A stretch of 64,000 bases of DNA from contig LGRX02035367.1 in the NCBI GenBank assembly GCA_001247695.2, forward strand, positions 1 to 64,000, given 5' to 3'. Positions within the stretch are counted from its first letter, which is position 1, and the number at the start of each line of letters is the position of its first letter. Below are positions 19,634 through 29,505 of the stretch, in pieces. Under the pieces are notes generated by a model. The model saw nothing but the letters and a program-made list of their open reading frames with translations, had not been told where the DNA came from and did no database searches. A program made the translations under genes and the position numbers. The DNA is from Cymbomonas tetramitiformis (taxonomy: Eukaryota > Chlorophyta > Pyramimonadophyceae > Pyramimonadales > Pyramimonadaceae).

Positions 19634-21316
19634 TCAATGAGGGTCCCTCTTTTTTCCGGTGTAGGCGAGGACTTTGCACCCTCCTTTCCTATGGTGGTCA
19701 AGTATGTGTTTAAGTTCGTCTGCGTGGGCGTCCGCCCTATCTGAGAACATTCCTCGCATTTGTGGGTTGTTGCATCCACCTAGGGCGTGCCCTACCCTCA
19801 TGAGGAAGCCCTTTGCGTAGTCCACCCCTTTGTGTCCACATCCTTCCAGGGTGCACTTTCCGCTTCCTCCGGCTGAGTTTTTCGCCATCTCATAGTCTTG
19901 TGCTGGCAGTGTTCTCAGTCTGCATTTGAGTATTGTTTTTCGTGCCGCATAGGTGGCTCGTTTCCAGAAGCCGTTCGCTATTTTGTGCGGTGGCTTGTCT
20001 CCCTTGAGGTGCCCCATTGTTTCGTTTAGCCAGTTTTCGGTGGCCTTGCCCTCTTGAACCGGGGGGGCGTTCCTGTTTTTCGTTCTGTTGTGTGTCATGT
20101 CGTGCTTTCGTTGTTTCCATCTTGTTCTGGGCATCGGGTCCTCCATCATCACATGGACTCTGGACTCCTCCGTGACCCGGTCATGGTGGGCTTGTCTTTC
20201 ATTTGCCGGCTCCCCTTGAGGCGCCTCGTGCTGTTCAATGAGTTCATTGAGCATCCCAAAAATTTCCTCGTCATTGTGCTCCTCTTGGGGCATTTCAAGT
20301 CTCTCCGCGAGCTCGTTGAGTTCCTCAAATATTTCTTCCCCTTCAGAGGGTTGGGGTGGTGTCTCTGCGGTTTTGGGGTCGCTTCCTCGGGTGAGGTCCG
20401 TTTTGCCCTCTGTTTCCCAGCATTCTTGTTGCTCCTGCGTTTCCTGCATAAAAATCATCTCCTCTTCCTCCCTTTGTTCCATCATGGCCTTTATTTGCCT
20501 GTCTTCTTCATCCCGGGTCTGGTCGGCTTGTTGCTGTTGGTTGGGCATCGGGTCCCGTGTTATCGCTTGTTCCTCTTCAGTTTGTTGTGCTTGGTCATGG
20601 TGCGCCTCCCACCTAAAGATGTGCTCTGTTTTCAGTTGGTGGGTCCAGGTTGTGGGTTCTCCCTGGAGCTCGGTCATTTTTGCTGAGAGTCTGCTGTTTC
20701 CTTGGGCTTGCCGTTCGCGGAGTAGGGTAGTTACATATTTTTGTACCGCGAGCTTTCCTTTTAGCTCCCTGCTGTCCGAGTCCCCGTCTGGTACCATGGG
20801 TTTGACTTTTATTGTTTCGTCATTATCCCATGCTTCCGTGAGGGTCCCCGTGGTGCAGGCTTGCTTGGCTGCCTCGTCGGCTTTTTCGTTTCCCACAATT
20901 CCCGTGTGTGCCTTGACTTTCAGTAGTGAGACGGTGTGCCCCGCTGCTACTAATGCCTCAATGTTGACCAGTATGGCATACAGGAGGTCCCTTTGCCGGT
21001 GGTGTTCCATGCTGTGGGGTTTCGTTCTCATGTTCTCCAGTTGTCTAATGGAATTGGCACTGTCCGTGCAAATGGTGAGTCCTTTGTCACTTGGTGGCGG
21101 CGGGAGCGTCACTGCTTTTTGTATGGCAAGAAGCTCGGCTCTGTTCACCTCTTGGTCCTCACCTTCCCACCGAATCATGTGGGCCTCCCCTTCTCCTGAC
21201 CTGGGGTCCCATACCGCGGCTCCCGAGGCCCATTCTTTGCCTCCTTCTTCTGTTTCAATCTCTCTTTTGCTCCCGTCTGTGTATAGGTACGAGGTTGCCT
21301 CGTGTGCCCTTTGAGG
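19634..21316 (-). pseudogene. Retroelement RNase H domain with C-terminal zinc cluster
   Basis: RNase HI domain read leftwards. YLYTDGSK (about 21265-21290) gives the first catalytic Asp, NRAELLAIQ the Glu, ICTDSANSI the second Asp, and KAHTGIVGNEKADEAAK the His and last Asp. A long Glu/Gln-rich linker follows. The C-terminus is CTLEGCGH ... GHALGGCNNPQMRGMF, a Cys/His cluster like those ending many non-LTR retrotransposon proteins. The reading begins before the first ATG at 21178 and continues to the edge of an inserted element at 21317. No reverse transcriptase motif (such as F/YxDD) was seen in the window, so the element is incomplete. Confidence 0.7.
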
Positions 21317-21552
21317 GGGTACCTGGTCCTTTTTGTCGCACCACTGGTCATTTTTGTCGCTGTCGCAGAATATTCTTTTGTCGCGAGACCACCGAACAGA
21401 ATCTTCTCAAAAAAACAGTGAATTCTGTTCGTTCCCTTAAAGGGGTAAAGAAGGTTTTCAGAAAATAAATGGAGACATGAATACGACATCGTCGTTCGAA
21501 CAGTGTCAAGGTGCCCCAAAAATTTTCGTCATCCAAAATTTTAAACTTCAGG

Positions 21553-22015
21553 TTGTCGCAACTGTCTGTCGACCGACGGATCGGACCTTCGACCGACCGC
21601 TAGATCGGTCAAAATGAAATCTGACTCGGAAACCGAATCTAATTTTTGTCGCAGGCATGTAGAAGATACAGCAGCCCTCCCTCGACTGTTTGTCGACCGA
21701 ACGATCGAACCGTCGACCGACCACTCGATCATAAAAAAATGAAATCCGCATCGGAAACCGAATCTAGTTTGTCGCATGGATGTCGAAGATACAGCAGCCC
21801 TCCAGTCGACTATTTGTCGACCGAACGATCGAACCGTCGACAAACCGCACGATCAGTAAATTCACAGAAATCCGCTCGATCGATCGGAAATCTGCATCGG
21901 AAATCAAATCGCGGGGCTGTCACAAGAAGTGTCACAAGACCGTCGCAAGCATCTAGGATGTAGAAGATCCAGTGTCACAGCAGCCCTCCAGTCGACTGTT
22001 TTTCGACTGCGTCAC
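21553..22015. repeat. About 123-bp tandem repeat inside the element
   Basis: Three to four diverged units with TGTCGACCGAACGATCGAAC, ATCGGAAACCGAATCTA and GATACAGCAGCCCTCC words. Rich in CGATCG/GTCGAC palindromes. Confidence 0.8.
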
Positions 22016-22287
22016 AGTCCGCGTCACGGCCACCAGAAAATTCGGATGCCAATTGGTCACAATATTGATGATCTGCCACGTCACTGTGACACCCCCGGGG
22101 ATACTGTACTCACTCGATCCTGAGATAGTAGCGTCACATCTTGAACAACTATCCTTTCCGCGGCCGTCAACACATTATTCTCAGGCGCCGACACCGACCA
22201 ACCCCTGCATACTTCTGTGTTTTGTTGTTTTCTGACTAGTATTCGTTGTTGTTTCCTTCAGTACTGTTTGCTATTTTATTTTTCGGT

Positions 22288-22705
22288 TTTACGCCGGGAT
22301 TGATTGGAGCTCTGGGCAATCTGCCCGTGAGGTTCGGCATTTTTGCAGGTTAGCGTGCTGTTTTCTGCAGGATCTCGTGCGTTGTTGGCGACTCGCATGC
22401 TTATTCGTTTTAACATTGGGAGTGCTTGGAGCCCGTTAGGCGTTTTGCCCTCCTGGTTGGGTTCGATTCCCAACACCTCTGCTGACTAGCGCGCTGTTTT
22501 TTGCAGGATAGCATGCGTTTCGTTTCGGCGACAGCAGTGCTGCTGTTGCAGGACAGCACGCTCATTCGACAATCGTCATAGCAGTTCTTTCGTTAGTTTT
22601 GGGAATGCTTGGAGCCCGTTGTGCATCTTGGCCTTCGGGTTGGGTTCGATTCCCAACATTTCTGCTGACTAGCGTGCTGTTTTTTGCAGGATCTCGTGCG
22701 TCATC
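22288..22705 (+). repeat. tRNA T-arm-like modules followed by splice-acceptor-like tracts (copy 1)
   Basis: Two clear modules: a TGCTTGGAGCCCGTT start, a short variable segment, then GGTTGGGTTCGATTCCCAAC (22456-22475 and 22638-22658), which folds as a T-stem and loop and includes an RNA polymerase III B box. About 25 bases later comes a T-run and GCAGGAT. A degenerate third lies at 22288-22380. No complete tRNA can be folded. Confidence 0.6.
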
Positions 22706-23323
22706 GTGTCGTTTTATCCTGTCTTCCGTTTGTTATTTTCATTCTTCACGTCTGTCTGTTAGTTGCAAGTATGGTTTAGTCACCGGCGTTGATGATTTAT
22801 TATTTATTCTGTGACTGACTCCGCAGATTTCGACTTCTGCAGGAACTCGTATTCGGTGTAGTACGCGGAGCTTTCGGCCGAGATCGAAGACGAGCGGCCT
22901 ACAAAGGCGTAATAGATTTACAACTAGCTTTCGTTTTGTAGTTGTCGCAACTCGAGTCCTAGTAAAAGCAACGTAAGTATTGTAATATTAGAACAGTTGT
23001 ATCGGCATCATGCATTTCGCTTGCTGTGTGCATGCTCTATTCATGCTGTGTGTACATCCGAGGATGTTTTTCGTAGGGTTGTTATTATTAATTAACGAAT
23101 ATAACCGTTGCGTCGGCTGTGTGTTTGCCCACTGGTTTGTTTTGTTAAAATTTTACAATCTAAATAAATTTCTGCGACAATAATGACCATTTTATCATTT
23201 TTGTCGCAGCCTGCGACAAAAAGGACCTATTGGTCATTTTTGTCGCAGCCTGTGACAAAGGAATATTCTTGCGACAGCGACAAAATTGACCATCGGTGCG
23301 ACAAAAATGACCCGCTACCCTTT

Positions 23324-23469
23324 NNNNNNNNNNNNNNNNNNNNNNNNNNNNNNNNNNNNNNNNNNNNNNNNNNNNNNNNNNNNNNNNNNNNNNNNNNNNN
23401 NNNNNNNNNNNNNNNNNNNNNNNNNNNNNNNNNNNNNNNNNNNNNNNNNNNNNNNNNNNNNNNNNNNNN
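23324..23469. other. Assembly gap (146 N)
   Basis: Run of N between the right end of the inserted element and the retroelement coding sequence; any reverse transcriptase remains could lie here only if the true gap is larger than shown. Confidence 1.
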
Positions 23470-24716
23470 GGGGGGTATGTCAGTTGGGCTGGTGTGTCAC
23501 TCGGGGCTTGGTTCCTGGGGTCCTCTGTTCGGTCTCTTGTCAGTTCCCATCTTCTCCCTTGAACCCCCGGCTCGTGCTCGGGCCAGAAGTCAGTGGGGTA
23601 TCTGACAATTTTTGACCTCGCTACCTTGTCCCATACCGTTTGGGCGTCAGTCTGTCTTGTAAGCCTGGTGTGTAAAGTGTTCGCCTCCATCACCTGTTGT
23701 ATGGTGGGGGGGTGTATGTCCCATTTTCCTCCCCTGCTTCCGGGGAGGAGTTCCCATTTTGCTGGTCCTTCTTCCACATGGAGGTGGCTGTCCTCCCACC
23801 AGGTTTCAACTTCTGCCTGTACGTTGTAGCACTGGGGGCAGAGGTCGTTCCGTAAGTGTGGCCCTGTGTTGCACATTCTTCCCATTGCATTTGTTATGTC
23901 CTTTATCTTAATCTTCGGGAGTTCGTATCGCTGCCATGGTCTTGTGTCCACCACACAGTCCACATTGAGGGTGCGTCCTTCTTGGTTTGGTTCGTTCGTG
24001 TCGTGCAGGTTCGCCTCCCTCATTGGCTGTCTGACGGCTGTGGTCGTGCGGACCTTGCTCTGCGGGCAGGTTGTGAGTGCCCTCCTTATGCAATCCGCGG
24101 CAGTATCTGGGTCCCCGCAGTGGGCCTGCCATCCTGCTTTGTTGGCAACAATCAGCACCCGGAGGTTCCAGTTGCACTGTTTCGCTTGCTGGTGGGTGGC
24201 ACCCATCCAGTGGTCAGGGGGGAGGAAGGTGAATTTGCCTTGTGGTATTTCAAATAGTTCGTGTACTAGGTGCCCTGCATGTGCGTTGTAAAGTTTCCTG
24301 TATGGGGTTTTCTCATATGTCGGGTATATTCCGACCCCGAACACCGGGTCTTGTGTGGTGGTGGCCGCAATGGCAAAGTCCAGTGCCTTTTTTAGGTCCT
24401 GTGGCGTGTATTCTGGGTTGAACTGGTAGGCCCCCAATTTCATCCAGTTTGTCGTCCAGGCTGAGCCTCTGGCCCCAAACACCTTGTCTCTGTCATACTT
24501 GGCATAGTACGTCGTGGTGTTGTGGTGAACATTGAGGGGTGAGGCAAATAGTTCGGTGGTAATTCCGAATGCCTGTTGTAGTGCCCTTTGCATCTGGGCA
24601 GGGAATGTCCAATGGTTTTGCAAGTTCTTTTTTCGTTCCTCCTTTTCTTCTTTGCTTGAGTACCTAATGAGGAGGTGCCCTATGGCTACTGCCCCGCAGT
24701 CCTTGTGGTAGGACCA
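23470..24716 (-). pseudogene. Retroelement protein with PCIF1-like methyltransferase domain
   Basis: Read leftwards. The sequence resumes after an insertion with CGAVAIGHLL, then TTELFASPLN, KVFGARGSAW and YQFNPEY, the block order of the PCIF1 methyltransferase fold (PCIF1 itself has ELFASPLN and NPPF). NPEY replaces the NPPF catalytic motif, so activity is doubtful. Strands FGVGIYPT and VLIVANKAG complete the fold. Downstream is a Cys/His cluster (CNTGPHLRNDLCPQC), and the frame ends at the assembly gap. The N-terminal part continues at 25742-26705, separated by a 1,025-bp insertion. Position between that segment and the RNase H fits one large retroelement polyprotein. Confidence 0.65.
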
Positions 24717-25741
24717 AATCGACGATTTGGTCCTACCACGAGGACCATTGTTCCGATAATTTAATTGGCCACCTCCCGTGATTTGTGGTGTCTAACCAAT
24801 GAAATGTGGTATATATAGGTCCTATATTAATTTATTTGAACGCTGGTTTGGCCTATATCCATCCCATATATCCATGACGAACGCATTTCAAACCTCTACA
24901 CTCAAATTTTTCAAAACGGATTTTTTGGAACATTCAAAATGTGGCAAATTAGTGACTCATCTTCAATAATTTTTACCAATCATATATCAACACTACACCT
25001 GCGCGGGTACCATCAAATTGAACCTATACATATGTCCCAATCATATTTGGGCGGTAGGCCCGGTTGGAATGCATATATTGGCTCGTTGACTCGTTGGCTT
25101 CCCCTCTAATATATTGGCTCGTTGGTTTCCCCCCTAAAATAGTGGTCACGCGAGCTGACCAGCCAGCCATCATAATTGCTTGCTAGAGGGCATATATCGC
25201 AAGGTTGGTGTGTGCGGCACATTAAATCTTCAAGTATATATATATATTGCGAATTTCTGAAAGTCTAACATCATCCAAATATCTTATTTTTCGACTGGCG
25301 TGTACATTTTAGAATGGATGAATGCCAATTTCTAAAGTCCGAAATTCACAAATTCGGAATTTGCATTGTGTTGAACATGCGCCATGCTGAAATAGAGCGG
25401 AAATGATGATGAGGGTGCGAAGTAACCGATTCAGTTATCTTATTTGGTCATAAACCCAAGATGTATAACCATGAGCATCACCGTGAGCCCCGCATGTGAC
25501 TCCTAATACTCAAAATACGGTGGTCCTTGTGGTAGGACCACCATTTTCTTCAAGCTTTTGGTGAAATTACACCCCTAAAGCGTGTCGTTCAACCACACAC
25601 CTAAAGTCTCATGGGGGCCGCCGCTATAAGAAATAAAATTCATTTAACTCATAAATATCATGTGCAAATGTTACCTGTGCCTCAAATAGTCGATTTAGTG
25701 ATCGAAACCGCAATTGCTCATTGGTCCTTGTGGTAGGACCA
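24717..25741. mobile_element. 1.0-kb insertion flanked by a 17-bp duplication
   Basis: TCCTTGTGGTAGGACCA occurs at 24700-24716 and 25725-25741. Removing one copy plus the DNA between restores the continuous frame of the retroelement protein (SWSYHKD followed by CGAVA). Just inside the left edge the same word is inverted (24728-24744), making a near-perfect hairpin of about 45 bp, and a further direct copy lies at 25524-25540. The interior is AT-rich without an open frame. The class is not identified. Confidence 0.7.
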
Positions 25742-26705
25742 TGAATTTGGGTAGTAGCCACCTATTTCCTCCTCAAACGTGGAGACCTGTATCTTATGGT
25801 CCTCCCACATTTCCATGCGTAGTGTGCGTTGGTGCGGGGTTTGGTGGTGCGTGATACCCACTGCCTGGGTGTACCTTTCGTGTAGCCTGAGAAGCTTTTC
25901 TTTCGTGAGGGTGCCTATGTACTTCCCGTTTCTGTGGTAGCTGTGGGCGAGTTCCCCCTCCAGCCGTAGTTGGCAGTGGTGTTCTCTATTGTCCGCAATA
26001 TCCTGCTCTGGGTTGGTTTCGGTCGGGTCTAGGGTGAGGTTTCCTGCCCGTAGTGTGGGCCAGGCCTGCCCCAGGTGCGGCCTTCCAGCCAATATTTCTC
26101 TGAGGCCCGTGGGGTGGGTCACCTGGGAGCCCCTTGCTTGTAGCCTTCTTTTCAGGGTTGGGCTAGGTGGTCGCGCTTTGGCCCCTTCGCTTGGCAAGTT
26201 TTAGGTAGTCAGTTATGGTTTCCCTTTACTCCATGAGTAGGAGTCATCCCCTTCTGAGTGCCTCCACTGGGTTCTATACTGCGTTACCAGGGAGTGGGGG
26301 TCTGTTGGGTCAATGGGTAGGGTCCTCACTGCTACAATTTCCTTCGGCTTGTCTATTGTTTGGCCTTTCTCGAAGCAGCATGTCTCCATTTTTTCGGCCA
26401 TGGGGTCTATTTCATCTATCCATTTAGTTTGCGCGCGCGCGTGGAGGTCTTGTGGTTCCTCCTCCTCCTCCCCCTGTACTGGACCGGTAGTCTCCGTCTC
26501 GTTAATCCTTGTAAGCGGGTGTAGGGAGAGTTGCCTGTGAATCTCTTCTCTGGGGACCAGCCTCGCCTCCCATTCCGTCATTTTAACCCGTAGCTGTTCC
26601 GGGTTGAGGCGCGGGAGGTTGGTTCGCATTGTGTGGGGGTCCAGCGGTCCCTCACTGGGTATGCTCCTGTATTGTTGCTTCAGCCGCCGGTTTGTGCTGC
26701 TATCA
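25742..26705 (-). pseudogene. N-terminal part of the retroelement polyprotein
   Basis: Two open frames, 26213-26705 and 25742-26197, in different phases, so at least one frameshift lies near 26200. The first has ARLVPREEIHRQL and an acidic VQGEEEEEPQD stretch. The second is basic at first (RPPSPTLKRRLQARG) and ends in SWSYHKD at the insertion. No domain is recognised. It directly abuts the truncated Gag gene on its right. Confidence 0.45.
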
Positions 26706-26739
26706 TAAAAGTTCCCCGGCTTCGCTATGTCTCTCGGCT

Positions 26740-27876
26740 GGGCTTCGCACAGGTTACGGTCGCACCGGTGTCGCGGTGAAAGGCGACCTTCTTCGAGATG
26801 GACTGTGACCAATTGCCCCCTTTGGGAAGGGGCGAGGCTGCGAAGCGGGTCTTGTGCCGCCGCTCCAGTTTGTCCGCGCGGGGAGTGAATCCCCGCGGGG
26901 ACGGCTCGGATTCAGCGGAGTTGACTAACGCGGCCAACTGCCGCCTCAAGCAAGTCGAGGACCATCGTTCGCAAATCTGCGAGCTCACCGGGTCCACCGG
27001 AGTCATCGGTGGCCCCTCCATGAAATGCTTGCCGTGCGAGTACTTGTGGGCGGACGCCACGGCGGTACCCGCCCGCACGTGCTCGGAATAGCACTCACGT
27101 ACCCATTGCTGAATCGTGAGGAGGTCATTGGCGGCCCGTTGATCGTGGAGAAGCAATCGGGACACCACCGGCTGGTAGAAGTTGGTGTCGAGCGCCTTGA
27201 TGAACAGTGCCTTCACGTCCTCGTCCAGGAGCGTGGCCCGTGTCCTCGCAGCCTTCAGAGCGGCGTTGAAGTCCCCAATCTTGTCATGCGGGTCCACGCC
27301 CGCAGAGATGCGGATGCTCAACATGTATGCCTGGCCCTGAAAGGGGTCACAGGCCGAAATCATCCGGCGGGCGAACTCAAGAAGAACCCGCTTACCGTCA
27401 GCCGGGAAGCTGGTGTGGGACGAATCCATCCAGTCCGCCGCGGGCGACATGGGGTCGACCATCAGCTCGAGTGTGGAGTACAACAAATTGTTGGCCTCCA
27501 CGCGGACGGCCAGGGTCGCGTCGTCGAGCACGAAAAGCGGAGCAAACCCAAGGTCTTCGGTCACGAAGGCCGTCTGCAGTGCAGAGACCATCTTCGCGAA
27601 GAGTGCCGACGCGTGGGACTCCGTCCCGGAAAATCTGCCATCCTTGTTCTCGAACAACTTCTGACGGACGGACTTGGCGATCTTCATGTCAAAGTGCTCC
27701 CTTTGCAGGGTACGCACTGAAGCCAAGAACGTAGCCCCCGCCGAATTAGCAGCCGGCTGAGCTGCCGGCGGAGTCGCGGGGGTGTTCGCATGCCTGGCAG
27801 CAACGGAATCAAAAATCGTGTTCAACGTGCGACGTCGATGTGCCATGTTAGCGGTGGATCTAGTAGAAGCGACCAT
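26740..27876 (-). pseudogene. Gag-like protein of a Copia-type LTR element, C-terminally truncated
   Basis: Starts at MVASTRST (27876) with MAHRRRTLNTIF a few residues later, matching GAHNRIRLDTIF in the Gag at 29506. The capsid-like helical region runs through KSVRQKLFENKDGRF, ADWMDSSHTSF and DLLTIQQWVREC, to RGFTPRADK and LPKGGNW. The frame then ends at KKVAFH, just before the zinc-knuckle cysteines seen in the relatives, where retroelement sequence begins. It therefore lost its C-terminus. A long leader and an LTR with a GGTTATGG primer site lie upstream on the same strand (28261-28483). The central frame is intact over about 370 codons. Confidence 0.7.
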
Positions 27877-28269
27877 AATGAAATAGACTGCAGGGGTGGA
27901 GTAAGGCAAGGAGATGTGAAAAATGCGGAAGTCGTGGGCGGCCAAGAAATGTGGTGGGTCGCCGAGCGATACAGCCGTTGTGAGAGATCAGGAATTCCGG
28001 GAAGTCGTGTGGTAGAGGCGGCCGATACGCAACGGTGTGGTAACCACCCAGAAGACGTAAACCACTCCAACGTTAAATCTCGCAAGAAAAAAAATGTTCT
28101 CAAAGGCCTACAGCGCGCCGTAAATCAACCCACAAAACTTAGGCCATATACCCGTGACCGCCGGCACTCTCACGCGCGGAGCGCCTCACTCCATCCCAAG
28201 CGTCCGGCTTTAGCCAATCATGTCGGCAGTGTCGCAGTGGCTAAATAAAGCGTAAGTGGGGCCATAACC

Positions 28270-28483
28270 TGTTAGATATATAGTTCATCTGTAATATATA
28301 TCTAGCTGGAGGGATACGCCCTGAGTTGAGGGTTCCGATATCAGAACGGTAAAAGTGTGATTGATAAAAGTGAGGCATACATAAATACCTAACGGGTGTT
28401 TCACTACTACTGGTGACGGTCACCCAGCCTACTATAGGAAGTGACATGTGACAGTTTCGGGTGTCACAGTGTCAAATCCAGCA
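28270..28483 (-). repeat. LTR of the minus-strand Gag element
   Basis: On the minus strand it begins TGCTGGATTTGACAC, like the LTR at 28924 (TGCTGGATGTGACAC), and ends TATCTAACA. GGTTATGGCCCC follows directly (28258-28269), a primer-site-like sequence shared with the other LTR elements here. The partner LTR was not found. Confidence 0.6.
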
Positions 28484-28923
28484 GTATTTCCATTTGATAA
28501 TAATAAGGGTACTCTGGTTTTCTCTTTTCTGAGAGAAAATGCCTCGGAGACCCCTGCAGTAGAGCCGGCCAAACCCCCAAATGGCATGTTTGACCAAAAT
28601 GGGGCGGTTTTGACGGTCTAAAATGAAGAAAAAAAATCCATCGCCCATGATGCCGTGTCACCGCGCGTGCGGCTCCACAACGCTTCACCTTAAAAAAGTG
28701 ATAATTTGGGTACTCCAGCTGAAGTGGGATGACAGGGCGACACATGACAATGGTGAAAAAGCACGATTTTTGGCACCATGATGATGATCGCGACTTATCG
28801 CGAATCGATACTGGATCCGCACGGGATGCATCTCGGAGGTCTGAAGAAAAGAAGAAACGAGGCGGAAAACCTGTAAAGACAGGAATGTTGACCGTTGGAT
28901 TCTCATTACAGATTGTCAGAACA
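28484..28923. repeat. Noncoding segment with a repeat shared with 37066-37345
   Basis: CCAGCTGAAGTGGGATGACA (28714-28733) and CGACACATGACA (28739-28750) recur inverted near 37287-37310 and 37080-37095, and ATAATAAGGGTACT recurs near 37324. Likely fragments of one short nonautonomous element. No gene seen. Confidence 0.45.
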
Positions 28924-29113
28924 TGCTGGATGTGACACACCGTGTGTCACTTCCTGTTATCTGTACTAGTACTCGGTACAGTACGGGTGTCACAGGTTTA
29001 GGGTTTCCGGCATAAAGCCGAGACTATCTTATGTTTATTTACACTTATGCTAACCCGAAAGTGAAAGCATTCTGACAGTAGCTCAATATATAATCACAGC
29101 TATATATCTCACA
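28924..29113 (+). repeat. 5' LTR (190 bp)
   Basis: Starts TGCTGGATGTGACACACC and ends ATATATCTCACA. The GGTTATGGTGCGCC primer-site-like sequence follows. Confidence 0.85.
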
Positions 29114-29505
29114 GGTTATGGTGCGCCAGGCACCTTCCACTACTTTTGGTAGCATGATTGGCTAAACGACTCCGCTTGGTGGGGCGTTGGGGGCCCCATT
29201 TGATGGTTGCGCTACGAGAGCTCGCGGTTGAGGCACGCGTCGTTACGGAGTGATTGTGTTTATCGCTGCAGCGTACCCTGCGTGATTTTTGGATGTCCAC
29301 GGGATTTTCGTTTCGACTAGAATTGATCACTCTTTGTCACGGACTTCTTGCGCAACGTGTATTTCGACTTCCGCATTTCTACAATTGGGATTTCACAGTT
29401 ACGGACGTTTTGACTGCATTTGCCATCACCATTTCCGCGAGTTCCTCCTCTCCGCGCCATCGCCACCTTACCCCGACGTACCCACCTATAGGATTTTCAT
29501 CATGA

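Larger units (their letters stand above)
21317..23320. mobile_element. Nonautonomous element with about 60-bp inverted ends (copy 1)
   Basis: The left end starts GGGTACCTGGTCC and carries TTTTTGTCGCACC, TCATTTTTGTCGCTGTCGCA and AATATTC. The inverted right end (23255-23320) has the same order: GGGTAGCGGGTC, TTTTTGTCGCACC, TTTTGTCGCTGTCGCA, AATATTC. It interrupts the retroelement between RNase H and the upstream domains. The left flank is TTTGAGG; the right flank shows TTT and then the assembly gap, so a target duplication is possible but unproven. No transposase is inside. It holds a 123-bp repeat and T-arm-like modules, as does its relative at 49318-51755. Confidence 0.65.

Noticed and set aside
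20238..21314. 358-codon plus-strand frame
   Set aside because: It is the complement of the RNase H coding region; serine/cysteine-rich translation without motif.
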